Translations under genes and position numbers: made by a program
The notes under the pieces: model-generated
What the model saw: only the letters and a program-made list of their open reading frames with translations
What the model was told of the DNA's origin: nothing
Database searches by the model: none
In this document: piece after piece, positions 7,579-15,812 of the stretch
Layout: every line of letters starts with the position of its first letter
How positions within the stretch are numbered: the first letter of the stretch is position 1
Source: a virus
Length of the DNA stretch: 25,721 bases
Reading direction: 5' to 3' (one strand)
Virus record (IMG/VR): IMGVR_UViG_3300031976_000209
Span: 1-25,721 of that record

Positions 7579-8849
7579 TGGCTATTAGACAATCAAGAGG
7601 AATAACTTTGGGTAAAGGTACTCCACAACGTCTTGAAGGCCAAAATGGGGATATAACAATACGCTCATCTAGAAAAGGGCTAAAGTTATATGTAAAAGAA
7701 TCTAATAAATGGCATAGTGTAGACCTTGATATAGACCTAAGACAAATAGCATCTACTGTTAGAAGGTTAGAAGATGCAGTTAAAAGACTGTCTACTAAAA
7801 CAAATAATACTCCTGTTGTAGATAAATTATTATTAAGACAGTCAGGCGGAACATCAGCAGTTGGTATACAAAATAAATCAGGACTTATAGCATTTAGAAA
7901 TTCTACTGACACTTCAGATATAAAATTAGAAACTAAATATTTAGATGTGTCTGCAGATGTTAAAACATTACTTGATAATGCTAATACAGCAGATTTTAAA
8001 ACAGATTTATCATTAGTAAAAGGAGATGTTGGTTTAGGCAATGTAGATAACGAATCTAAAGCTACTATGTTTACTAATCCTTCATTTACTACAAGTAGTG
8101 GTAGTTTAAATATAACAGCTGGAAGTGCAACAGATACCGTAGTAGTAACTGGAGCTTCTATGACAGCTTCACAAACAGGCGGCTCTCAACTTATGCACGT
8201 AGAGCAAACATTTAACGCTCCTTTAGTTACTTCTCAAAATGACCATAGCTTATTAAAAGTTAATGTTAACACAACAGGAAGTGGCATATCAGACTTTTCT
8301 AATGTATATACATATTCATCAAGTGAAGATGATACTATTAATTTTGGAGTAAAACATGACGGTTCAATAGATAAAGGTTCTATTACGTCTGGGTTTGGAA
8401 CGATTAATACTGGCTCTTCAGCTATAACCACATCAGGAACAATTTCAGCAGGTAATGTAGGTATAGGTACTACAAGTCCTACTACTACACTTGACGTAGA
8501 AGGTACTGTATCATATAAACATACTGCATTTAGTACAGCAGGACCTACAGATGGTATTGATGTGTCAGATACTACAGTATTAGAAGTAGATACTTCAAGC
8601 AATAATGTAACTATAGGTGGATTTAGTGGTGGTGTACAAGGACAAATCTTGTATATAGTAAAAACAGATACTGCTAATTTTATACAATTAGAACATAATG
8701 AAACACCAGCAGCAGGTTCTCATCAAAAAATTTTTTTAACATCAGGCTCTGACGAAAGAGTTGTAGGTTATGGTGGTTATACACTATACTGTAATGGTTC
8801 AGCTTGGTTTTCACTAAGCAACCCAACAGGAGCTGCTGATGCTGGATAA
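7578..8849 (+). CDS. Tail-fibre-like protein, 423 aa
   Basis: The N-terminal segment (GDITIRSSRKGLKLYVKE, about residues 23-40, then WHSVDL) and a short heptad helix (IASTVRRLEDAVKRL) look like a virion-attachment and trimerisation part. Residues about 150-160 carry KGDVGLGNVDNESK, the VGLGNVDN motif of many phage fibres. Near residue 295 NVGIGTTSPTTTLDVEG matches the GIGTTSP repeats of fibre shafts. The C-terminal domain ends GYTLYCNGSAWFSLSN, a tip-like beta strand pattern. No S74-type chaperone domain follows, so the end may be the native receptor-binding tip. Host-surface binding is the family role; the receptor is unknown. Confidence 0.82.
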   Translation: MAIRQSRGITLGKGTPQRLEGQNGDITIRSSRKGLKLYVKESNKWHSVDLDIDLRQIASTVRRLEDAVKRLSTKTNNTPVVDKLLLRQSGGTSAVGIQNKSGLIAFRNSTDTSDIKLETKYLDVSADVKTLLDNANTADFKTDLSLVKGDVGLGNVDNESKATMFTNPSFTTSSGSLNITAGSATDTVVVTGASMTASQTGGSQLMHVEQTFNAPLVTSQNDHSLLKVNVNTTGSGISDFSNVYTYSSSEDDTINFGVKHDGSIDKGSITSGFGTINTGSSAITTSGTISAGNVGIGTTSPTTTLDVEGTVSYKHTAFSTAGPTDGIDVSDTTVLEVDTSSNNVTIGGFSGGVQGQILYIVKTDTANFIQLEHNETPAAGSHQKIFLTSGSDERVVGYGGYTLYCNGSAWFSLSNPTGAADAG

Positions 8850-8933
8850 TAAAAGACTAGGATTATTAAAAAATATTTATTATGAATATTTAATATATTT
8901 TTATAAATTATACACAGAACTGTAAGGAGAATA
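8850..8933 (+). promoter_or_regulatory. AT-rich intergenic gap, possible weak hairpin and promoter
   Basis: This 84-base gap is the longest in the rightward block and separates the fibre genes from the ejection-type genes. It holds a 7-bp A/T-only inverted repeat, AAATATT (8871-8877) and AATATTT (8885-8891), with a 7-base loop, followed by AT-rich sequence including TATAAA (8902-8907). A strong AAGGAG Shine-Dalgarno precedes the next ATG. A weak terminator, a promoter for the downstream operon, or both would fit. No convincing -35 box is visible, so this is only a candidate. Confidence 0.3.
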
Positions 8934-9767
8934 ATGGCACAACCATTTGCATTAGAAAATTTAGCATCAAAAGTAGGATTGGCTCAAAAGAGAGCGCAAC
9001 AAGATTATTTAGATGCAAGAGCTAAAGAAGCTACTAATTTACTTGAAAAAGAATTAGATAGGATGCAAAAAGAAGCATCAAAAAGAGCTGGATTGTTTGG
9101 TTTTAAAGGTGGCGGTTTAGTTAAAACAGCATTAGGTATGGTTAATCCTGTACTTGGATTAATAGCTGGAGGGTTAGACACTATTACATCTCAAAAAGAA
9201 TTAAAAAGAATGATTAAAGATGCAGGTAAAGATGTTAACATACCCGCAAAATTTAAAGGAACATTTTTAGAAGACTATCTTACAGGTGGTATGATGAGTG
9301 GGCAATCTCAATTAAAACAAAACTTACAAGGTAGGAAGCAAGCTGATTTAATAAGCAATTTAGTGTCTATGATACCAACTGCTGTATCTGCTGCAAAAAC
9401 TTTACCTCTCACAAAAACTTTAGATTCTCCTGAAGTGACACAAAACATAGCCAGCGATATTATGCAAGGCGCACCTAGTGTTAATGCAGACAAGAATATA
9501 TTAGATATTGTAAAAGGCTCATTACCACAGTCAACTAAATTAGGAAGAGCAGTGTCTGCTGTAGAGTCAACTGCAATACCATTTACATCAGGATTATTAA
9601 ATGTAGGTAATTTAACAACACCATTAGTTGAAGGTGGTAAAATGGCTACAGCATTATCTACACCAGGAATGTATGCTCCAATATTGCAAAATTTATTACA
9701 AGATTATTTGTTAGGTTCACCTCAAGAACCAGTTATGACAAGAGCGCAAGCTCCTAAAGTATATTAA
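8934..9767 (+). CDS. Putative virion-internal protein, 277 aa
   Basis: The N terminus is a charged coiled-coil-like helix (LAQKRAQQDYLDARAKEATN and on to KEASKRAG, about residues 16-52). A short glycine-rich, hydrophobic stretch follows (GGGLVKTALGMVNPVLGLIAG, about residues 59-80) that could touch membrane. The remainder is helical and Ser/Thr/Pro-rich without enzyme motifs. It opens a run of five genes whose sizes and order suggest ejection or internal-core proteins. Membrane affinity with a leading coil fits an injected protein, but I recognise no family. Start is set by TAAGGAG at 8922-8928. Confidence 0.68.
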   Translation: MAQPFALENLASKVGLAQKRAQQDYLDARAKEATNLLEKELDRMQKEASKRAGLFGFKGGGLVKTALGMVNPVLGLIAGGLDTITSQKELKRMIKDAGKDVNIPAKFKGTFLEDYLTGGMMSGQSQLKQNLQGRKQADLISNLVSMIPTAVSAAKTLPLTKTLDSPEVTQNIASDIMQGAPSVNADKNILDIVKGSLPQSTKLGRAVSAVESTAIPFTSGLLNVGNLTTPLVEGGKMATALSTPGMYAPILQNLLQDYLLGSPQEPVMTRAQAPKVY

Positions 9768-9775
9768 GGATTTAT

Positions 9776-10423
9776 ATGAGCGTATTAGATTATTTATTAC
9801 CAAAATCATTTATGTCAGATGTACAAACTACATTTAGACCTAAACTTATATCAGAAGAAGATTTTCCTGATGGTGGAGCTTATAATGTTTATAAAGATTT
9901 AGTGGCTCAAGGTTATGGGCCAACTGCTGATTTTATGGAAATGTTTGACCCAGAAACTGGGTTTACTAATTTATCTGCCGATAGCCCTTATTTAGACCCA
10001 GATAGTCCAGCTTTTATGTTTACATCAAATCAACCTATTAATATATTTGGAGGACAATCATTAGCAGAAGGTTTTGAAAGGGCTGGTGTTTATGACTTTG
10101 ACCCTGCAATGGCTAGACCAGCAGAGTTATCAACTCTTAGAGCGCTAGACCCTGGAAGTTATACTAAAGAAGTTGCTATGAAAAGAGGTACATTGGCAGA
10201 CGTTTTAGCTAGACAAAGAGCAAAAACTTCACAAGTGGGCGGTGGTTTTGCAGGATATGGCGGAAGAACTGTAGCAGAAGGTTTGGCAGAGCAACAATTT
10301 GCAGAAGGTTCGCAAGCAATTATGGAAGATGTAAACAAACAAAGAGCAAATGCATTACAGCAACTATATTCTGAACTAGAAGATTATCAATCGTTAATTA
10401 CACCAATGCAAACAGGAGGCTAG
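9776..10423 (+). CDS. gp14-like putative internal virion protein, 215 aa
   Basis: The N-terminal two thirds are Pro/Asp-rich (DSPYLDPDSPAFMFTSNQP). The last third is an extended helical region: RGTLADVLARQRAKTSQVG, then GGGFAGYGGRTVAEGL and an Ala/Gln/Glu-rich helix to EDYQSLI. A GG-x-AG-x-GGR turn ahead of a long C-terminal helix resembles small internal core proteins of T7-like podoviruses, which line the ejection channel. Size and position ahead of a 598-aa helical protein parallel gp14 and gp15. The likeness is structural and positional, not a sequence match I can verify. Confidence 0.65.
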   Translation: MSVLDYLLPKSFMSDVQTTFRPKLISEEDFPDGGAYNVYKDLVAQGYGPTADFMEMFDPETGFTNLSADSPYLDPDSPAFMFTSNQPINIFGGQSLAEGFERAGVYDFDPAMARPAELSTLRALDPGSYTKEVAMKRGTLADVLARQRAKTSQVGGGFAGYGGRTVAEGLAEQQFAEGSQAIMEDVNKQRANALQQLYSELEDYQSLITPMQTGG

Positions 10424-12220
10424 ATGGCCAAAGTACTACCTGCAGGAGCAAATGTAAATTTAAACTTAGGTGAAGACCCATTTGATAGACTGTTAAAGAC
10501 TATACAAACTGTATCGCAAGTGCAAGGGGTTATGAATGAAGCTACATTGCAAAGAGACAGACGTGAAGCGGTTAAAGAAGAATCTTTTCAAACAATGATG
10601 CTTAACACACTTTCATCAATGGATAAATCTAGCATGTCTAGTGTAAGTGGAGCTGAAAGCTCACTAAAACAAATGAGAGACCAATTTGTTGCAGAAAATC
10701 CTGGAATGGTGGACAAGATAGATGCTATCTATGGTACTGCTTTATCTACAACGATTAATCCTGTAAAAGAAATTCATACAAATTTTAACAGAGATAAACA
10801 AACAATATTAAATCAAATAGAAACATTAGACAAAGAAATATTAAGTGTTAATGAAGGTGTTGCATTAGATGGTAGTAGCGCTCAGTTTAAAGATGATTTT
10901 CAATCTTTATCAAAAAGTATTAGCAGGTACAAGTCAAGAGTAGGTGAATATAACAGTATAATGCCAGACTTAGCATTTGAAATGAGCGAGAATGTTTTAA
11001 ATGCAACTAATGTATTAACATCTTTACCTAAAGCTTTGATTGGCATATTTGACAGTACAGAAAAAAAGTTATACTCTGATTTGCTAAACGGACAATTGAC
11101 TGAATCAATGTTTGATGCTGAATTAAAAAATTATTATGCTCAAACTTCAGGAAGAGTAAAGAATCAAGTTATGCCTTTGTTGGGCGCTGAAATGAAAGAT
11201 TTATATTTAGAAAGTTTTCAGCCTGTAAATGACAATATACTTAAAATAGAAAATAATTTACTACCAAAAACGTCTGATAAAAATTTTAATCAAAAATTAA
11301 TTGAAGAAAAAACATCAAGTTACGTTGATGATACAGACAAAAATAATGTAATTTATTATATTGAAGGACAGCCTTTTAGCACAAAAACAGAGACATTAAA
11401 AACTTTAAAAACTCAAAGAAGTAAAGTTCAAAAACAAATTATTGATAAAGACAATATTTATAAAGGCTATATGCAAGAACTAATAGGGCAGCGTTTTTCT
11501 TATGCAGGAGAATTGCTAAGTGAAGGAAGATGGGCTTGGGAAGGCAAAAACAATGAAATTGGTCCTGACTCTTTTAATCTTATTGATGATGGTAGCGCAG
11601 ATATAAATGATGAAAATAATAATGAGCTTAATGATGATAAAGGCCAAAAAATTAACAACCCTTTACAACCTTTAGATATAAATGATGAAAGTAAAAACAT
11701 TGAACAAGCTAGATACCCAAAGTCCGCTGAAAAACAATTAAATAAAGTAAATAAATTATTGTCAGAAGTAAAAACTTTCAAAGTAGAAGATACAAGCATT
11801 GCTAAAGTTAATAGGTCAAAAATTAAAAAACTATCTAACTTAATTGGTAAAGACTCAAACATTTTAAGTGAACAAGATTTAATTTCTTTGAAAAATATGT
11901 ATGATTCTGATATAAAAGAAATAGAAAATTTACAAAACCAGATTTCTTCTGAAAGAAAAGGTGCAAAAGAAACTGGAATTGGATTGTCAGAAGGTTTTCC
12001 TGGAACAGCTACAGAGCCAGCGCAAAACATTAAGCGGTTAAGATTAAAAATAAGAGAGCTTAAAAAGAAATGGGGTATAGGAGGCGGTGAAAACAATAAA
12101 ATGACAGCATTTTTAATGCGAAGCTTTACGGAATATAATAGGAAAAAAAACGCCTATGATAAAGCTTTAAATCAATACAATAAAATTATAGAACCTACAG
12201 ACGCTTCTAAGCAAAATTAA
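10424..12220 (+). CDS. gp15-like putative ejection protein, long helical, 598 aa
   Basis: The protein starts immediately after the previous TAG; GGAGG sits about six bases ahead of the ATG. It is overwhelmingly helical and rich in Lys, Glu, Gln and Asn, with coiled-coil-like stretches around residues 120-190 and 410-520 and an acidic Asp/Asn-rich linker near residues 385-410 (DDGSADINDENNNELNDDKG). No membrane span or enzyme motif is evident. Placement between a 215-aa protein and two proteins above 1000 aa matches the gp15 slot of T7-like internal cores. The C terminus is again basic and helical. The role is inferred from architecture. Confidence 0.65.
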   Translation: MAKVLPAGANVNLNLGEDPFDRLLKTIQTVSQVQGVMNEATLQRDRREAVKEESFQTMMLNTLSSMDKSSMSSVSGAESSLKQMRDQFVAENPGMVDKIDAIYGTALSTTINPVKEIHTNFNRDKQTILNQIETLDKEILSVNEGVALDGSSAQFKDDFQSLSKSISRYKSRVGEYNSIMPDLAFEMSENVLNATNVLTSLPKALIGIFDSTEKKLYSDLLNGQLTESMFDAELKNYYAQTSGRVKNQVMPLLGAEMKDLYLESFQPVNDNILKIENNLLPKTSDKNFNQKLIEEKTSSYVDDTDKNNVIYYIEGQPFSTKTETLKTLKTQRSKVQKQIIDKDNIYKGYMQELIGQRFSYAGELLSEGRWAWEGKNNEIGPDSFNLIDDGSADINDENNNELNDDKGQKINNPLQPLDINDESKNIEQARYPKSAEKQLNKVNKLLSEVKTFKVEDTSIAKVNRSKIKKLSNLIGKDSNILSEQDLISLKNMYDSDIKEIENLQNQISSERKGAKETGIGLSEGFPGTATEPAQNIKRLRLKIRELKKKWGIGGGENNKMTAFLMRSFTEYNRKKNAYDKALNQYNKIIEPTDASKQN

Positions 12221-12221
12221 T

Positions 12222-15200
12222 ATGGCTATATCTCCTCAAAGCGCTATAAAACAGTTAAGAGATGCTTTTCCTGACAAATATGGTAACATATCTGATGAAG
12301 ACTTATATTATATAGCTAGAACAACATATCCTGATGCTCCAATTGCTGATTGGAAAGAAATAGGTTATACATCAACCCCTATACCTAAAGAAGACCCTAC
12401 TGATATATATCTTGACAAAACTGATGAAGACACTTTTTTAGACCATCTTAATGTATATGGTATTGATGAGGACAGTTCTTACTTAGCAAGACTTGCATAT
12501 AGTCGCTCATTACAAGGTATGGCTAGTGACGTTTTAAGAGGTAAACCTAAATTTACATTTGATGAACAACCTTCAATATTTGCTGAAGCTGTTGCTGGAA
12601 TTATGTCGTTTGCTATGCCATTAGATGCTTTATCGCTATTTGCTGGTGGTGGTATATTTGCTAAAGCCGCACTATCTACAGGTGGAGCTAAGGCTGCAAC
12701 AAATTATTTATCTAAAAAAGTATTAAAAGTAGCTCCTAGTTTGGCAAAAGCACCTGGCGGAAGAGCTGCTGTAGAAACCTCTATAAGAAACATTATAGGT
12801 AATGAAATGATGTATGTTCCGTATGAAGGAGCAAAAGCAAATATGTTTGCTAGAACAGAGCATATGAGAAACCCTGATATAGACCCTCTTTCGTCTCAAG
12901 ACATATTAAAAGAAACTTTTGCAGGCGTTGTTCATGGTGGAATTATGGGTGTTATGGGTGGTTCTGCTAGACCATTTTTAGCCGCTAAACATGCTAGAAT
13001 GTTAAAAGTTACTGACCGTTTAGAAATGCAAAAAAAACTTTCTGGAACAAGTCAAAGTACATTATTAAAATTAAAAGATAAAATGAAATACACTGGAGCA
13101 TATGGTCAATATGCAACAGATGTTGCAGGTTTAACGCTTGGTGATATAACAGGTACTGCTGTTGCTTATGGTCAAATAAAATCTGCTGAAGAAATGATGG
13201 CTAGCCTGTTAACTATGGGAGGTTTTGCAGGCGCAACAAGACTTGCTGGTTTAGGTTTAAATAAAGTGGTTATGGAGCCTCTTGAAAAAGCTCAAGACGA
13301 ATATAGAAAAAAATATGACATAAGAAAAAGACAATTAGAAAAAGAAGAGGCTGTACAAAATAGTGTTAATTCTAAATCAACAGAGCAACTTGACACTGAG
13401 GCAGAACAAAAAGCTACACAAAATTCTTTTGAAGGTATGTCAGATATTGATGAAAGAAGAAAAGCATTTGAGGAATCTGAGGCAGGTTTACGTTTTAAAG
13501 AAATTCAAGAAAAAGTAAAAGCATTTAAACAGTTAGCTGATGAAGATATAGATGACCCTAAGAAAGCATTAAAGTTTTACGAAAAAAGAATGGAAATGTT
13601 TGCTGAGGTAAAAGACTATTTAGAAGGTGCTGAAATTATGTTTGACGATGTAGTTAGGCTTGAAAGATGGATGGATGAAGGAATAGAAAATGCAACAAAA
13701 GCTTTAGGTATACAAAGAGGTTCTATTGCGGACAATATTTCTAAAAGAATAACACAAATAAGAACAAGGCTAGAAAAAGCAGGTAGACCTGATACTATAC
13801 CTATTGAACTTGCAGACGGAACTTTTAAAGATGTCCCAATAATGGATATACAAAATGAGTTAAGTAAAAAAGGATTGTCTGGTGACGAATTAAATCAAGA
13901 GTTTCTTAGAATTTTAGATTCAACTGAAAAAACATTATCTAATATTCCTACAGAAAAAGAATCTTTAAGGTTAGATGCAAAAGAATCAACTTACGTTAAA
14001 ACTCAAAAAACTGTTGGCGAACTTGAAGAGTCTTTAAAAGATGTTGACCTAAAGGATAAGCGTTTAATAGAGTCTTACAATGAAAATATAAAGACTATAA
14101 AAGAAATAGATAACATTATAAATGAGCTTGACAATAAAAATCTGTCTGACGTACAAAAAGAATCTATCAAAGCAAACTATCAAATTATTAAAACTTTTAT
14201 ATCTTCAGATGGATGGTTACTTAAAAGAGGTAAGAAAGGTGGTGGTGGGAAAGCAGGTCCATTATTAATAAATGATACAAGGAAGGCACGCTTAAAAGGT
14301 ATGTTAGAATTTATTAACCGTATAGCTGAAGAGCGTCCTGATTTAAAAATTAGAGATTTAGATAGGTCTTTTGTTCAAGAGATAACTGGAAAAATGACAG
14401 AAGCAAAAAGAATTGGTATTCAAGATTTATTTGGAGACTTAAAAACTCAAGATTTACTATCTGTTGACTTGAAAAGGCTTGCTGAACCAGGGCAAATTAG
14501 TAAACAAACCCCAAGACCTATAGACCCTGGCGACCCTGTAGGACTTAGAGATAATCAGATTAACAAAAACAGTATTAATATGAAAATGCCTAAAGCCGCA
14601 GGCGCACCTAAATCTTTGCCTTTTGTAACTACTGTAGGTAATGTTATTACTAAAATAAAAAAACTTATTAATAAAAAGACAAACCAAGTAAAAGGTAATG
14701 ACGGTAAACTTAATAAAGTAGTGTTTTTTGCAAAACAAAAAATTGGCAATGCAAAAGATGGTTATAAATTCCAAAATGTAGCTATAGAATCAGACACTCT
14801 TACAGATTTAGCAAAAGGTCTTTTTGGTATTGATGGTCAGGCTTTCAGAAAAGGCTTTTTTACTTATGTTAATAAAAAATATAAGGTTGGGTCTGAAGAA
14901 GCTAATATTGTTGAAATATTTGGACTTGGTCATGATGGAAAACAGTTAACTACTGAAGAAGCGTTATCTTATATGAGTAATCTAAAAAAAGATAAAAGTG
15001 GCAAAATGATGAAGTCAACTCAAATAAAATATGAAAAATTAGCTAAAGAATATTTTGGGCTTGTATTTGATAAAAGAACATCAAGTCAATTAAAGCAATT
15101 AGCAGACAAAAAACCAGAACAGTTAAAAAAATATTTTTTAGAACCTAAGGCACTAGAGGAAGATAATGTCCCAACAATTTATACTCTTAAAAAAGGTTTT

Positions 15201-15812
15201 GAAAATATAGAAAAAATTAAGACTGCTGCAGACAAAGATGGTTTTATTAATTTTACAAACAAAGGGGACTTATCTAAAGATATTTCTGAAGTTTCTTACA
15301 AAATACACAAAGATGTTTTAGAAGGTGCATTCAAAATACATTTAGAAACAAATGCAAGAATAGGTGAGCTTTTTGCTAAAAAAGGAAGGGTCGACATTCC
15401 CGTTAGTGGTAAAGTTAAAGCATTAAAGCCTGATGCTTTAAAAAGCCTAATAACTAAATTAAATCTTGGAGCAACACTAGATAACCCACTTAAAGATGTA
15501 AAACTTGAAGAGATAAATATTGAGTATCAATCAAGAGACAAACTAAGAAAGAACTCTCTTACTAAAAATTCTACAGACAATTTAAACACTTTGAAAGTAA
15601 AAACTAGGTTAGTTATGACAGGCGGAAGATTTGGAGATTTTTCTAGAATGGCTTTAGGTGATGCAAAATATGAAAAACAATTAAAGTCTGTATTAAAAAC
15701 ATATGGTATGACTGACGCAGATATAAAGAAAATGAAAAAAATAAGCTTAGAAGATGATATGGTTGATGAGGCAATTTTAACTAGAATATTAAATGATATG
15801 GAGTGCAGGTAA
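12222..15812 (+). CDS. Giant virion/ejection protein with recombinase-like motifs, 1196 aa
   Basis: Residues 1-50 contain AIKQLRDAFPDKYGNISDED, a short motif I associate with ejection and polyvalent phage proteins. Hydrophobic glycine/alanine-rich stretches at about residues 125-155, 228-250 and 320-345 could insert into membrane. Residues 355-690 are long charged helices. The C-terminal 300 residues contain patterns recalling tyrosine recombinases: GQAFRKGFFTYV (872-883), GLGH (901-904), LETNARIGEL (1041-1050) and MTGGRFGDFSRM (1132-1143). The order is not canonical, and a complete catalytic set is not seen. Its TAA overlaps the next ATG. Best reading: injected internal virion protein; the recombinase resemblance is tentative. 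Confidence 0.62.
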   Translation: MAISPQSAIKQLRDAFPDKYGNISDEDLYYIARTTYPDAPIADWKEIGYTSTPIPKEDPTDIYLDKTDEDTFLDHLNVYGIDEDSSYLARLAYSRSLQGMASDVLRGKPKFTFDEQPSIFAEAVAGIMSFAMPLDALSLFAGGGIFAKAALSTGGAKAATNYLSKKVLKVAPSLAKAPGGRAAVETSIRNIIGNEMMYVPYEGAKANMFARTEHMRNPDIDPLSSQDILKETFAGVVHGGIMGVMGGSARPFLAAKHARMLKVTDRLEMQKKLSGTSQSTLLKLKDKMKYTGAYGQYATDVAGLTLGDITGTAVAYGQIKSAEEMMASLLTMGGFAGATRLAGLGLNKVVMEPLEKAQDEYRKKYDIRKRQLEKEEAVQNSVNSKSTEQLDTEAEQKATQNSFEGMSDIDERRKAFEESEAGLRFKEIQEKVKAFKQLADEDIDDPKKALKFYEKRMEMFAEVKDYLEGAEIMFDDVVRLERWMDEGIENATKALGIQRGSIADNISKRITQIRTRLEKAGRPDTIPIELADGTFKDVPIMDIQNELSKKGLSGDELNQEFLRILDSTEKTLSNIPTEKESLRLDAKESTYVKTQKTVGELEESLKDVDLKDKRLIESYNENIKTIKEIDNIINELDNKNLSDVQKESIKANYQIIKTFISSDGWLLKRGKKGGGGKAGPLLINDTRKARLKGMLEFINRIAEERPDLKIRDLDRSFVQEITGKMTEAKRIGIQDLFGDLKTQDLLSVDLKRLAEPGQISKQTPRPIDPGDPVGLRDNQINKNSINMKMPKAAGAPKSLPFVTTVGNVITKIKKLINKKTNQVKGNDGKLNKVVFFAKQKIGNAKDGYKFQNVAIESDTLTDLAKGLFGIDGQAFRKGFFTYVNKKYKVGSEEANIVEIFGLGHDGKQLTTEEALSYMSNLKKDKSGKMMKSTQIKYEKLAKEYFGLVFDKRTSSQLKQLADKKPEQLKKYFLEPKALEEDNVPTIYTLKKGFENIEKIKTAADKDGFINFTNKGDLSKDISEVSYKIHKDVLEGAFKIHLETNARIGELFAKKGRVDIPVSGKVKALKPDALKSLITKLNLGATLDNPLKDVKLEEINIEYQSRDKLRKNSLTKNSTDNLNTLKVKTRLVMTGGRFGDFSRMALGDAKYEKQLKSVLKTYGMTDADIKKMKKISLEDDMVDEAILTRILNDMECR

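Noticed and set aside
7571-8602. Leftward frames of 156 and 122 aa across the fibre gene
   Set aside because: They are antisense to a gene with clear fibre motifs and are Ser/Val/Pro-rich low-complexity shadows.
11500-12096. Leftward 198-aa open frame
   Set aside because: It lies antisense within the 598-aa gene, has composition of a reverse-complement shadow (Ser/Leu/Phe-rich) and no ribosome site.
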